Positions 1-11,610 of a DNA stretch of 64,000 bases are shown piece by piece. Both the position numbers and the translations under genes were made by a program. The notes under the pieces are model-generated. The model was not told the DNA's origin, ran no database searches, and worked only from the letters and a program-made list of their open reading frames with translations. The stretch lies in contig JAFKAC010000005.1 of the NCBI GenBank assembly GCA_025766275.1, forward strand, positions 1,612,001 to 1,676,000, read 5' to 3'. This stretch comes from Lactarius indigo. Taxonomy: Eukaryota; Basidiomycota; Agaricomycetes; Russulales; Russulaceae. Every line of letters begins with the position of its first letter. Position 1 is the first letter of the stretch.

Positions 1-340
1 CATTGGTTCACCGGAACGATGGTCCGTACCCCGGGTAAGGGGGGAAGAGCGTTGGCTGGTGTGATCTTCCGACGGTGGTTTGAATTGACGAGGAGATCTA
101 TCTGGGGATAGTTGCCCATATCATGTTATTCTTTTATTCCCGTGTCACCCAAATGGTCGATAGGAAGTCACCACTAGGTTTCAGCGCTTCGAGGCTCTGG
201 CCACTCCATCCGTCCTTCGGTAGTTATGGGCCGATTCTCCTTGCAGCTTGACACTGGATCTCGTTCGGTTACATATAAACCGCTCGCCATGTCCATCAAG
301 AAAGCTTCACGCTCCTCGACCCTACGAGCTCCTCGCTACG
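1..340. other. Upstream region of the first gene, no gene seen
   Basis: No conserved reading frame is visible. The stretch ends at the proposed start codon of the zinc-finger regulator and is taken as its promoter and 5' leader. The window edge may cut an unrelated neighbour. Confidence 0.4.
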
Positions 341-3091
341 ATGGACCCTTCTCTCGCCACAATCTACGAATCCCACTCCGGCACTGTCTACCCTCTGAAC
401 GCCATCGCATCCTCCTCAATGTCATCCCTTATGTCACCACAAGATGAACATTCCTCCAGGATGCGCTCACACAAGGGCAACCGGCCTTCGCTGCCTCAAT
501 CAAAGCATTGTCCTCTTTGCCCGGCTAAATTCACTCGTACCACTCACCTCAACCGTCACCTGCGGACTCGTGAGTTCTTCTATGACACTTCAACCAAATA
601 CTCAAACTAATTTGTGCGCAGACACGAACTGAACGACTCCATCGCTGCGACGTACGTTATTCCGAGTATTTTTGTGTTTGCTTTTGCCGACTACTCTTTT
701 CAGACATGTCTTTCCGAGTTCACCCGCAGTGACCTCCTCACAAGGCACAAGAGAAGTTGTGGTGACCTGTGAGTCTCTAATTGCACTAGGATCCCTGAGC
801 GGACTCAGACCTTTTCCCAGTCTCAATCAGAACAAGTCGCGACGCAAGTCGTGCCAGGCCTGCGCCGAGTCAAAAGTGAAATGTGACTTGAAACAACCTT
901 GCACCAAGTGTACTTCACGTGGAAAAGAGTGTGTTTTCATAAACGATCCCGCACAATCCCGGGAGAAGAAAGCTGCCGCCGCCGCCCGCCGGAAGGCTGC
1001 GCAAAAGGCTGCTGCTGATGCCAGCTCCATATCCTCTGCCTCGCCTCGCCTCACTCCCCCGTCATGCAACCCGATGCTGTACTCATCCGTGTACTCCTAT
1101 GACGTCGAGGACGAGACGGAAATGTCTCTAGTCACCGGAATCAGCTCTGCGGCATCAGCTTTCGATATCTCGCCCACTGAACTCTTCTATGAGCCATCCT
1201 ACTCGACCACGTGCCCGGAGTTATCTGGTGGTTCTACGACTACAAGTTCATCGATGTCGCCTCGCTCCGATCTCTTCGACATCGCAGCAGACTACTACGC
1301 GACAGCGCCAGAAGTGCACATGCTCGACGAGTCGCTTTCGAAAATCTTACCCCAAGATATTGTTCCTGTATATCCGGAATCGTCCTACGCAATGCAGGCT
1401 CAAGACTTTGTCCACACAGCTCAGGGTTTATTGGACTTCGGTTACGAGACGCAGCAACAGTGGATGATGGACAGCGTGCTGACAACGTGTCCTCCCTTGG
1501 ACGTGGACTCCTACATCTCGCCGCTATCAAGTGATACATCAACAACGGGCGGCATGGGTTTATTGAACGGGGGCGCACCATCCTCATTGTTGGTCGCACG
1601 GGAGACATCCCCAATTGACCTGTCCCCAAAAGGCACGCCAAACGGTCCGGCAGAGGCCGAATTGCAGCATTATTGTGAGCGCTCTTGCTGTTACCTTTCG
1701 GCGTAAGCCATTGACTATTTCCCAGTATATCTATTTCACACCGTGTTTCAGTCACACGTGCCTATTGTACACCCCTCAACATGGACACTCGAGGGGAAGT
1801 CCCCAGTCCTCGTCCGTGCAATGCAGGCATGCGGGGCCCAGTTTGTGAAGACGCGAACAGCAAGGGATTTTGTATCTCAGTCGCTCGACAGTACTCGTGA
1901 AAGTCTCCTTCAGTTGGTCAGTGTTGAATTTACCCGCTTCGGCTGTGTTTCTCATACCCCATCAGGCAAAAAATCCCGCAGGAGAAGAAGTGATGGACAC
2001 GATCCTCGCAGGCATACTCATTCAGGCCATCAGCTTATTCCGGCAGACAATTGACCAGCGCCCCGCCACTGCCCAGTTCCATGGAATGCTCGTTATGGCT
2101 AGTAACCGCTCACCTGATGGCCCAATCACGCTCTGAACTCTGTCCTTTAGATGATCAAACGCTGTGGTCTTATAACTGCATGCTCGACTTGGACGCCCCC
2201 GGATCTCTCTGCAGCAGATGCATCGCAGGTCGAGGTCGCCTGGAGGAGTTGGCTAGCCCATGAGTCAATGAAACGGTGTGTGTTCCTCACCCCTGAGTCG
2301 GGCGATCTGCTGACCTGGGCGTCTTAAGAATTCTCACGCTTGCCTATGTGCATGATTGCTTCCTGAACGTTTTCCTGTCCCTATCCCCATCCTTCTTTGC
2401 ATCAGAACTCGGCTGGTGCCTACCCGCCGAAGACGCTCTCTGGAATGCCACTTCTTCCCAGGAGTGGTATTCTCTTCTTCAAACCTCGTCCTACTGTTCC
2501 GTGACGACGCGATTAACTGGTCTCAGTATCAAAGCTGCTCTTGCGGTGCTCGGCGATATGCGCATGCCCTCCCCTACGACCACGCTTTCCCCATTTGCAC
2601 ACTTTGTCCTCATCAACTCTACTCTCAGTTCGATCTTTTCCCCCTCGAGCGCGCAAACAGCTCGTGCCGCTCGCGTCGAGCCTACGTCGAATCACCGTGA
2701 CGCCGTCAGTGTGAAGCAAAACGACTTTGTGCTTCAGTACACCCTTCACAACTGGCTACAAGGGTGGATCGGCGCATCTGATGAGCCGACCGCAGAGAAG
2801 GCCGCACAAGAGCCGCACTTTACGCGCAACGCGATGCCGTACTACTGGCTCGCGCAAGCCTCGTTAGTCGCGCTGCAGGAGGATACCTCAGGAAAACCCA
2901 GCTTCTTTGTTACTCCCGACATCCGCTTCCGGGTGCTGGGTCAATGGTTGTTGCAAATCCGCGATTTTTTGCGCAGTGATCAAAGCAATTCTACGGGATT
3001 GTGGATTGAATTGATGAAGATAGTTGCTGAAGATGGTCATGGAGCTGGCTTGGACGCTGGAGGGATGCAAGCACTACGCCCTGATTTATGA
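341..3091 (+). CDS. Transcription factor with two C2H2 fingers and a Zn2Cys6 cluster
   Basis: Predicted nuclear DNA-binding regulator of the rare fungal class combining C2H2 and Zn2Cys6 fingers. Exon 1 (341-569) carries CPLC...HLNRH and the final His is supplied by exon 2 (622-651). Exon 3 (704-768) holds the second finger, CLSEFTRSDLLTRHKRSC, closed by Cys. From 821 comes a basic Zn2Cys6 cluster, CQACAESKVKC then CTKC and a final Cys. A Ser-rich linker follows. From about 1714 the fungal-specific transcription factor domain runs to the stop, with hallmarks such as VPIVHPSTW, AWRSWLAHESMKR and LPAEDALW; further introns lie near 1675, 1918 and 2275. Exon 2 contains an extra T at about 630 that would bring TGA into frame; removing it restores the finger and linker (NERLHRC). 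Targets are unknown. Family relatives include melanin regulators of the Cmr1/Pig1 type, but no such role is shown here. Confidence 0.8.
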
Positions 3092-4148
3092 TTTGGTCAC
3101 CCTGTACGAATTTGAGTTGTATATAAGTCCTCTTGTAGGTCCCCGGTGGATAACTAGAAGTGTTATAACACACTGTATGCCTAGGCCCCAAGTAGCGTTG
3201 TATGTACCATTAAGAATTTAACATCATCACTAGACCGTTAGTCGCGCGGACTGTTGCTTGACTTGTGAGGTTTGTGATGCCTAGCAAGAGTTATGCAAAT
3301 TGCCTTCGGATGGACGCGCCGATGAGTCACACGGGATGCAGAATCATGCCAAAAGACGGCTTAGAAGAGTTATGAGTTACGGCAATTACAACGAGACTCA
3401 GATACTGTAAATCAAAAGTCAAATGTCGCATCGCCCAGTCGAGCACGGGTGCCTCATTTGTCCCATGTTGTGACCACATCGAGAAAGGGGCTCTTATACG
3501 GTTACGATTTCCCCTTGCAGAGTCCAGTAGATATAAATCAGGGATAATGCAACTCGGCACGGCTTCCGAGATCTGGGTGTAAAATTGCACACAGCTATGT
3601 GGTTCCTTGACAGTTGTATGTAAAATGGGGACGACTCATCATGCGCCCTGTTATCCTTGCTATATAAGGACGAGCAGATGGAGAAACGTTAGCCACTGTG
3701 GTCGGGTCAAAGCATGCACTGGTGTTTGTCGTCAAAATGGGTTAGAGAACTCTCAAGTTACGTTGCGCCTACCGTGGGCCGCACCTTGGAGTTATGTACT
3801 GTAGTCGCCACCTTACGTGCCATCGTGCAATGTCAAGCAATGTCAGCTTGGACAGGGGTGGCAACTGGTGAAATAAAATATTTAGTCTTACACTTCGCTT
3901 CAAATTATATTCAGAACATTTGACCTGTGCACCGTAACTTAGACTTGAATTCTGCCTTGAACTCAGGTTGATGATGCTGCTGATGATATCGATGATACGT
4001 GATGAACACGTGATTCCATAGTCGCCACGGAGACTCTTGTCATCGGCTGTGGCACAGTAGAGCAACGCGACAACGAGAGGTCAAACTAACAACACCCACG
4101 ATCATTTCCTTTTGACACCGCCTTACCTGCTCAAGACAGGTGCCATCC
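3092..4148. other. Intergenic, no gene recognised
   Basis: Only short unconserved reading frames are present on both strands. A TATA-like stretch (tatataagga) lies near 3661, about 490 bases upstream of the Mob2 start, too far to assign confidently. Confidence 0.4.
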
Positions 4149-5175
4149 ATGTCTTTTTTGAATTCCATAGGGTGCGCGATACATCGTCATAGTCGTGCTC
4201 ACACCGAGTGTCTCACCGACACGTATCAGACGTTCTATGCAACGCTCGGGGCCCAGGGGTCCAAAGCGTTCCCCAACCCCAACCTCTGCCACTTTCCCCA
4301 ATGCCGCCTCGAACGACTCCGCACCTCCATCTGCGCCATCCCCGGCCACCCAGAAGCCTTTGTACCTATGTAGCCCATTCGTGGAAGCAGCGCTTGTCAA
4401 GGGTAACTTCAAGACTATCGTCATGCTGCCAAAATATGTTGATATTATGGAGTGGGTAGCTGTGAACAGTGTGTCTTCCCCTTTTCCAATATTACAGCAC
4501 TCGCGACTCACTTCGCTGTATTTTTTTTTTTTTTGTTTTCGTGTGAACATCACAGTTTTCGACTTTTTTCAGAACCTTAACATGTTCTATGGAGTTATAT
4601 CGGAATGCTGCACACAACAGTCTTGTCCCACAATGTCCGCTAGTCCCACGTAAGTCTACGTTATGCCCAACATCTCGAATCATCACTAATCGTGCCTCAT
4701 GTACGGGAAGATTGAACTATACTTGGATTAATCAGGATCGAAAAAGTGTTCAGTTACCTGCTCCGACATACATAGATTATGTTATGACTTGGGTACAAAA
4801 CCTTCTCGACGATGAGAATACTTTCCCGACGAAGTCAGGTATGCTAAGAATTTCCCCATCTACAGAAGCACGTGTTCACATTCGCGCGCCCATCTATTAG
4901 GGCAAGACTTCCCTGCTTCTTTTCCATCGACCATCAAACACGTCTATCGTCAACTCTTGCGAGTATTTGCGCACATATACCACGCACACTATCCTCAAAT
5001 TCTTCACCTGCGTTCCGAGCCGCACTTCAACTCGCTCTTTGCACATTTCCTGGCATTTGGCCGTGAGTACGAGTTACTTGACATCAAAGATGTTCGAGGC
5101 CCCCCCAATTCGCCAGCTGTCGGCATCGGCGCCCTGTGGGAGCGCTGGAAAGAAATGGGCATTCTTGAGTCGTGA
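4149..5175 (+). CDS. mob2: MOB-family kinase activator, Mob2 type
   Basis: Adaptor that binds and activates an NDR/LATS-type kinase (Cbk1/Orb6 in the RAM/MOR network controlling polarity and cell separation). A short first exon (4149-4171, MSFLNSIG) joins exon 2 at 4230 after a 58-base intron; the join gives a typical Mob2 N-terminus. Further exons: 4230-4468, 4556-4649, 4711-4838, 4901-5175, all phases consistent. The Mob/phocein core is complete: EWVAVN, the zinc-binding CCTQQSCPTMSA segment, YIDYVMTWVQNLLDDE, then HVYRQLLRVFAHIYHAHYP and HFNSLFAHFLAFGREYELLD, where the His residues complete the zinc site. The protein ends in WKEMGILES, as is usual for Mob2 rather than Mob1. Assignment to Mob2 over Mob1 rests on this end and the PAPTYIDYVMTWVQ region. 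Confidence 0.92.
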
Positions 5176-7024
5176 TCCCCGGACGAAGGATTGTTGCAAG
5201 CTGTCGGACCTATGTTCCGGCGGCTAAAGCGAGCTATGTTATAGTGAACACTGTAGGAAGTTGGCACCTGTTATCTCTCGGCATGAGTCGCATACCCATA
5301 CCCACTTACACTGCACCCGACGTGTTCACTTGTACGTGGTGTCACCAATCGCCTTACAGCGCTTGAGTGCCATTGCCGTTACACCTTACCCATTTGTCTC
5401 TATATTAAATTTGGAAGCGGTCCAGAAGCTTAACTCGTGGCTCCACGAAATTGTTGCCTTGGGACCTTCTTGCGATAAGAACCTAACGGGGACTCGACTA
5501 TCGTCCGGGGCTGTCCGGTGATTCGTACCGCGCATGATCTCCAATAAGCGAGCACATGATTGGGTCCTCCCGCTCACGGCTATGGCTTCGGACCCCTGCC
5601 CTGAGTCCTGTCAATCCAGCAAAATGTCGCCGCGATGGCCCTTCGATTGGGGACTGCCGCGTGCCCGTGACTCTGGGGCAACTGGGGACTTGTTCCTCTT
5701 CTAGCAACGGTAGCGCAGAAGTGCTTGATGGGAATAGGACGACTGCGGACGGGTATGTATGTAACTTTATCTCTTGGGGAAAACGAAGACCCGGGAATTA
5801 TTATCACAACACCACCAGAATTTGTGGCCCCTTGGCTGTAAGTTGCATTGGCCTGGACGCAGAGGATGTGCCGGAGCAACTATAATATGCCAATAAGAAA
5901 GAGTACCTCTTTAAATAGTATAAGAGCCATTGTTCCCATCAGCCTGAAGTCCTTGGGAAACGACATTGCTAAATTTGACCCTCCCTGGACTACATTGTCC
6001 CCACCATGACAGCGATAGGCTGATTGTACTTTCCCGGTTGTTGGCAATGTGTTCCACAAGCATCAAGGAGGCTCTTCGCGAGCTTAATGCCTTGAGGTGT
6101 GTAGCATTTATGTGTACATAAGTTGATGTTAGCTAGTTTTGAGCATTTGGGTTTGACGGCTCCCGACTATCGCCATAGCGTACATACTACCCAAGGCGTT
6201 CTGAAAACTGTACTGCTGTAAGGATTTATTCCCTTACTTAATAGTATGCGTTATTGTCCAAAAATCCTGGATGGAGGTTATAATGGCCTCATAACAATCT
6301 GTAATGTAATATAATCTTGTCGAGTGCTTACGTATAATCATTGGAAGTGAGACTATAAGTGGTGTTTCAATTTCGCTTGTAAGGAGCTTATCGGACCGAA
6401 TATATTTATATGACTTCTTCGAATAACATCTTATAATTCTAAACTTTATTCTAAAACCTTCAAATGGACACTATAACGCGGATTGGTACTCCAGAATTTT
6501 GCAACATAACCATGGTGAAGCCGTGGCAATCATGGACTCGTATCACAACTGCAACGAGATCGCCACTGTCATTGTAATTTGCAAAGTGCGGCTTTCGCGT
6601 TCATTGAAATATCAGGCTTGTCGGGGCGCTGTGTCCGTGACTCGCGCCCGTCTACGTCGGCCTGACTGTACCCTTCCGTTGGCACCACCATGGGCGCAAG
6701 GGACAAGCACTACAGTTCAAACGTTCAACGTTCAAGCTTCCAGCCGCACTACGGTCCACACCTTTGCGGCTCAACTGCACAAACACATGTGCACATACTT
6801 TTACGTCGTGTCCCTCGGCGACATTACTGTAAAATTTCACGTAGTAACGTTGGGTGCCAGGGCCCACAGGCCATACGCCTTCTAGTCAATGTTCCAATTT
6901 TTCAAATTCCTGATCCATGCGAATCAATGTGATCGCCGAATTGTTTCTAACTTATGTCCGGAAGACTCTTGTGTCGAGCGAACACATGGATATGTGCGAG
7001 TGCCGGAACTGACTGCAAGCGCTG
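5176..7024. other. Long intergenic region, partly AT-rich, no gene recognised
   Basis: About 1.85 kb between the Mob2 stop and the 3' end of the DUF3605 gene. The part around 6080-6480 is AT-rich. Reading frames here show no recognisable domain, and no terminal repeats or tRNA were found. Confidence 0.45.
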
Positions 7025-8093
7025 TTAAAGTGGTATCACACCCCGTTCATTCCAGAAAAACGTGAATTTACACACCGGAGGATTGACAAACCAGGCTGTC
7101 TCCCATTCTCGCTCCTTCCAGGTTGCGACAATGAACTTGTGCACCTCCGAACCTGCTTCTCTCACAGCACTCTCTTCCTCTTCCGTCCCATGGGTGCTAC
7201 GTATTAAGGACGCCTCGGTGATACCCCAATCAGAGAGGGCCGGAAGGCAAGCAATGAGCTGCGATGGCGATGGAGGTGGTGAATCTTCTGGGTAGCCTGT
7301 GAACCCACATAAGCCGTCTTGGAATAGACGAGGCTGGATGAGAGGTGGTAAGTTAGGGGGTAGAATGGGCAACACCGTCCATATCAAGTAGTGCTCAATG
7401 AACGAAGGGACTAGAGTTGGTCAACAACAGACGAGCCACCAACAGAGAACGCGCACGCTCACCTGAGTATGGCCAATCGTTCATGATAATGCTCACCAAT
7501 TGCGAAGGTGCGTCTGCCGTGAAATACGGTTTGGTACCCGATGGAATGGGAGGCAGGCCCGACTCGAGTAAGGTGACCGTACTGAAGTCGACGTCACCGC
7601 CCACAGTCGTAACCACTGGTGAAAATAGACGAGACGGAATTTTCGAAAGGGTATCAGCCCTTCCCCACTGGAGTCGGTAACTGCGAAGGTAATTTGCTAG
7701 GGAGCCATAAAAAGCATAGCATTTCGGCGAAAACTCGATTACCCATGCTCCCATACTGCTCTTTGATGCCTACAGCCCAGCGCTCGTACCGCTGCTGGAG
7801 TTTCTTGTCGCGCTTGAGCAACCCAAGATCTCTGACGATACCAACTTGAGGGTCGTCGTCAAGGATACGACACCCCAGACATACCCAGAGTTCACGAAAG
7901 TCTTGAGTTGTCTCCAGGTGAATTGTGCGGGGTAATACACAACCAACTCTTCCTTCGTGGGGGGGCCTTCGCCTAAGGGAACAGTCTGTGGGCATAGTAC
8001 ATCGAGGGTGGTGGGGCAATCGACGGTCATAGGTGTATTCGATGCAGGCAAGAGTGGCGTGGTGGTGTGTGAGCACTCCCATGCCACTGGCAT
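7025..8093 (-). CDS. DUF3605-family conserved fungal protein
   Basis: Conserved fungal protein of unknown function. Exons on the minus strand: 8093-7885, from 7831 (GDLGLLKRD, RYERWAVGIKEQYGSM), from about 7706 (NYLRSYRLQWGRADTLS, PPIPSGTKPYF, IIMNDWPYS), then VPSFIEHYLIW to the stop at 7025. Every splice follows GT-AG and keeps frame. The NDWPYS...PxxIEHYLIW signature and the WERWAVGI-like motif are what I recognise as DUF3605. The C-terminus has TAWFVNPP and FFWNERG, also typical. Two start codons are possible: 8093, or 8030 (MTVDC). It lies head to head with the SAC3-like gene, about 216 bases apart. No enzymatic motif is visible and the function is not known. Confidence 0.78.
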
Positions 8094-8309
8094 ACAACAT
8101 CGTGCAAAGCATCACGGATAAACTGATAATCGATAAACTCTTACGTGGCAAAGATACAAACCAAGGTAGGGAATTACAGTAGCAATAGCGACACGCTATA
8201 CTACTGTACTGTTTACAGGGAGAAGGGTTATCTGCCAGTGAATATCTCGAGCGTATCAGCACCACCCAATTCCTTCCCTCCCATTACTTCAGGCTTGCTA
8301 TCATTCAAG
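8094..8309. promoter_or_regulatory. Shared divergent upstream region
   Basis: These 216 bases separate the starts of the DUF3605 gene (-) and the SAC3-like gene (+), so both promoters must lie here or inside the genes. No clear TATA box was seen. Confidence 0.45.
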
Positions 8310-9604
8310 ATGCCCACAAGGCAGGCTCGGGGGGGCTCTTCCACTGGGACCCGTCGTGGTTACCCACGGCGTGGCCCCAACCCAAACCATGCTGCAAGCC
8401 GAGGCTTTACTGGCGATCGGTACTCCCCCAGCGGGAATGGGAAGTTCGAGCATATTCCTTCGATCAGTCGTAGCAGCGGGATTGACCCTGACGGTGATAT
8501 GTACGTTTGCATCGTCCAATTTTTGGAAATTTTTCCTTAGGTACAGATAGGCTGAAAGATCAGCGGGTCCAGGAAGAATATCGCCTTTTCCTGCAACAGA
8601 AGGTAATAGACTTTTTGGCTATATTATTCAATGTAGCCGTACTCATTATGGAATGATGGTCAAAGCTCGATGCCTATTGGGAGTTGTATCCCCCGTCGTC
8701 GAGTTTTGCAGAGTCCAACGTCAAAAAATCTGAAGCGGAAAGTAACATCCTAATCCAATTTCGTCTGTTCTCCCCACTATAACGCCATTCCTTGGCTGTA
8801 ATTTACGATGGATGTCTCCAGGAAAGCTTCGCGAGGGAGTTTCGGCTTCCCATCGCCATGACCAATTCGCAATTGAAGGTAACCCTATACTCTTCATTTG
8901 GACTCCTTGTTTTACATATTCTCTCAGCTTATGAGACGTCTCTCTTCCTGTCTATCATCTTCCAATCACACGTGCAAACAACGTCAATCCTCTCTCATCT
9001 TCTTCCTGATCTCTACTTATCTATCGGACACTCCCCTAATGGATCATTCTCCCTCACGGTCCTGTTGGCGTCCCTTCACTCCCTTGACATTCATTATCCA
9101 TCCCAGCGGGCATTTCTCGAATTATCTAAGAGCCTTCCTCCGTCATTCACTCTTCGAAGAGATCACGAGGTTTGGCTCCGTGAGGTATCGAGTTCGCTGC
9201 GGAGAGGTGGCTACGCACAGTTCGGGCGACTGACTCAACCGTCGTCCCTTACACTTCTAGCCGCGTGGCCCGCATCCGAAACGCCGGATCAAAGAACACC
9301 CCCCATTCATCAGGGTCCTGATCTCCTTCTGCTTTCGCTCCAGACGCTCGTAAAAAGTCTTCGAACTCATCTCCGCCTTTCCGCTTGGCGGGTGCTCCGA
9401 AGCGCCTACCGCGAGTTTGCCCTCCCCTTGTCAGACACGGCTGCCTGGCTATCTGGTGTGCTGCTTTTGGAAAGAGAGACAGAAAAACAGGAGGGTCTAC
9501 GAGGTGGTGACCGTGTGCAACTCTGGTTCGTCCTCAGAGAGAACCTCGGAGAAGTTGGGAGGAAATGTGATAACGGAAGGTGGATAATTACAACTAAGAA
9601 GTGA
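8310..9604 (+). CDS. SAC3/GANP-like protein
   Basis: Probable member of the SAC3/GANP (PCI-like) group, whose members act in mRNA export, splicing or proteasome and COP9-related complexes. Exon 1 (8310 to about 8491) is basic and Gly/Arg-rich. Exon 2 reads DRLKDQRVQEEYRLFLQQK. After the next intron comes LDAYWELYPP...SNILIQF, then a join to RKLREGVSASHRHDQFAIE and AYETSLFLSIIF; this corresponds to the LRQD...YE block of SAC3 proteins. The rest (to 9604) is helical and Leu-rich, with AWRVLRSAYREFALPL near the end resembling the winged-helix part. The usual N-terminal DMCP motif was not found, and the product (about 380 residues) is short, so a LENG8/SAC3D1-like branch or an unrelated PCI protein is possible. 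It converges on the RanGAP gene. Confidence 0.5.
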
Positions 9605-9754
9605 CTCTCGTAATGTCTATCTCAAGCTTTACCTACATGTGCTGCATCACTGGTCGAACATTGCGCAGTCGATGTCCGTGTTGTATCGTCCTAACTACAG
9701 CGATCCATGATGACTTCGAATCCGTCCGAAAAAAACCACTACCTATGAGGGATA

Positions 9755-10990
9755 TCATGATCCGGTCAAAGAAACTTTGTCTATCAAGTCGACGAGTTTG
9801 TCAGCTTCCTTGTCCACCTCGTCCTTCTCTCCTGCAGCCCCGCCAAATTCGCTGCCTTCCTCTGCGTCTTCGAGCACTTCCTCCTCTTCCTCCTCCTCTT
9901 CCTCCTCGTCACTGAAAACGAACTTTCCACCCCTCGCGGTGAGATTCTCTATTAGAGTTATAGCCGCTTCTTCATCCTCTTCTGCATCATTTTCCTGGAA
10001 TTCGATCCTCGTAACTATCTTGAGATGGGTTCCAATCGCTCCGGCAAGCACGGAGACCGTGGCGTTGTCAAGGTTGTTATTCTGGAGTTGCAACGTCCGG
10101 AGTAGGGGGTTCGATCCTTTAGTTAATGTATCGATGACCTGCGGTATTTCACCCTCTTCCGATAGGACGCAGTCAGAAAGATTGAGAGTATGTAGGACCG
10201 GCCATGAAGACAACGCGGCGGCAAATGCCCGGTCGCCTGGTTGCGAAAGCGTATTATCTTGAAGATCGAGCACCTCGAGTGCGGCATTCTTCGCGAGTCC
10301 TTCCGCAAGTGCGACAGATCCGTCCATACGGATCCCGTTCTGCGGCATGCGTACCTCAACGAGCGTGCCGTGTGCTGCAAAAGCTTCCGCCCAAGCCGGA
10401 GCGGAGCCATCTTCGAGACGGTTGCGACCACAGACGATAGTGCGCAGGCTACTGCGCCCTTCAATTGGTATAAGCTTGCGTACCGCGGCATTATCGCGAA
10501 GTGCATTAGCGATCACGGCGCCCCCTTCGGGTCCAAGTCCATTGTTATTGAGACGGAAGATTTGGAAGGAGGGATTTTTCGAGAGGAAAGGTACAATAGG
10601 GTCAACAGAACGACCGCCAAAGGCATTATCGGAAAGGTTAATTTCTACGAGGTGTGCTTTATCGATCAGAGAGTCGCAGATTGCGGCGAGCGCTGTCGGG
10701 ATTTCTTTGATGAGTCGTCCCGTGAATATGTCAGCGAAATCTGCGACCTTCACGTTCGACGATGATTGGCACACGTTCGAAAAAAAATAAAATGAAATGT
10801 GGTGTACCTTGATTTTCGAGGCTTTGTTTAATACTTCTGCGAGGGCCTGAGCTGCACCGACACCAATGGTGTTCCCACATAGGTGAATCTCCTCAAGTTG
10901 GGATATATTTGGTTCAATTTGTTTCAGATAAGGCTCTATGTCTTCTCGGGTGTCGAGCTTCAGCCCAAGACCTTCAATAGAGTAGTTCAT
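9755..10990 (-). CDS. rna1: Ran GTPase-activating protein (RanGAP, Rna1)
   Basis: Stimulates GTP hydrolysis by Ran in the cytoplasm and so sets the gradient that drives nuclear transport. The protein starts MNYSIEGLGLKLDTREDIEP and continues with leucine-rich repeats (EIHLCGNTIG, EINLSDNAFGG, IFRLNNNGLGPEGG, TIVCGRNRLEDGS, VRMPQNGIRMDG, VLDLQDNTL, TLNLSDCVLSEEG, LQLQNNNLDNA). A 60-base in-frame intron (10748-10807) splits the segment before VADFADIFTGR, a family landmark; reading through it would add 20 odd residues. After the repeats comes a highly acidic Glu tail, encoded by a CTC/CTT-rich tract on the plus strand near 9880-9910, then a short helix (LVDLIDKVSL). Length and order fit fungal Rna1. 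Confidence 0.93.
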   Translation of the reverse strand: MNYSIEGLGLKLDTREDIEPYLKQIEPNISQLEEIHLCGNTIGVGAAQALAEVLNKASKIKVHHISFYFFSNVCQSSSNVKVADFADIFTGRLIKEIPTALAAICDSLIDKAHLVEINLSDNAFGGRSVDPIVPFLSKNPSFQIFRLNNNGLGPEGGAVIANALRDNAAVRKLIPIEGRSSLRTIVCGRNRLEDGSAPAWAEAFAAHGTLVEVRMPQNGIRMDGSVALAEGLAKNAALEVLDLQDNTLSQPGDRAFAAALSSWPVLHTLNLSDCVLSEEGEIPQVIDTLTKGSNPLLRTLQLQNNNLDNATVSVLAGAIGTHLKIVTRIEFQENDAEEDEEAAITLIENLTARGGKFVFSDEEEEEEEEEEVLEDAEEGSEFGGAAGEKDEVDKEADKLVDLIDKVSLTGS

Positions 10991-11610
10991 TTAGGATGGG
11001 AGAGATATCGTAGCACTGCACTAGCCAGGAGAGTGGCAACGTTGAAATAATACGTAATGGGGAACCGTGGGAGAACCAAGTTGCGGTGTGTGGCGCAGCT
11101 GTGGCGTTCCACATGCACCGACCATGGTGGAAAATGTCTTCATTTTAGGAGGTGACGAGGCTTCCAGTGGCAGCTATAAAGTGAAAGAAGGGGCGAATTA
11201 CTCCCAGAATAGCAGGTCGTTTTTGCGACCAGACACTGGCTATTAGGGTAGGACTCTTGGCGGGGCTCAGGCTTATCATCCTCATACCGTGACTAGCACA
11301 GAAAAAGAGACTAGTGTGACCAACGATTTGCGGGAGTGCGCGGAGACTTGGGAATCTTCCGCACTTTCAAGGAGATCAGTTCGGAAATGGATTAGATATG
11401 CACTAGTCTAGTACGTAGTGGTTGCGGAGTGTTATTACAGAAAAGCTGTTTAAAGCGTTTTTTTTTGACTGTAGGATTGTATCCAAAAAAAGGCTGTACG
11501 ATGTTATAAATTTACGGGAGGAAACATGTTTCAGACAAGACGCTAGAAAATATCGATACCTGGCAAGCGCCACGAATTCTTGGAAGTAAGGTGAATAACC
11601 GGAAGATGCA
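10991..11610. other. Intergenic region upstream of RanGAP
   Basis: Holds the promoter of the RanGAP gene and the 3' flank of the decarboxylase gene, both on the minus strand. No gene, repeat or RNA is recognised. Confidence 0.4.

Noticed and set aside
4131..4553. 140-residue frame opposite the Mob2 gene
   Set aside because: It is the shadow of Mob2 exons on the other strand; the plus-strand reading is clearly conserved.
6080..6480. AT-rich segment as a transposon relic
   Set aside because: No terminal repeats, target duplication or transposase-like frame could be found.
9777..10262. Ser-rich 161-residue plus-strand frame over RanGAP
   Set aside because: It is the antisense of the acidic Glu tail and leucine-rich repeats of RanGAP.
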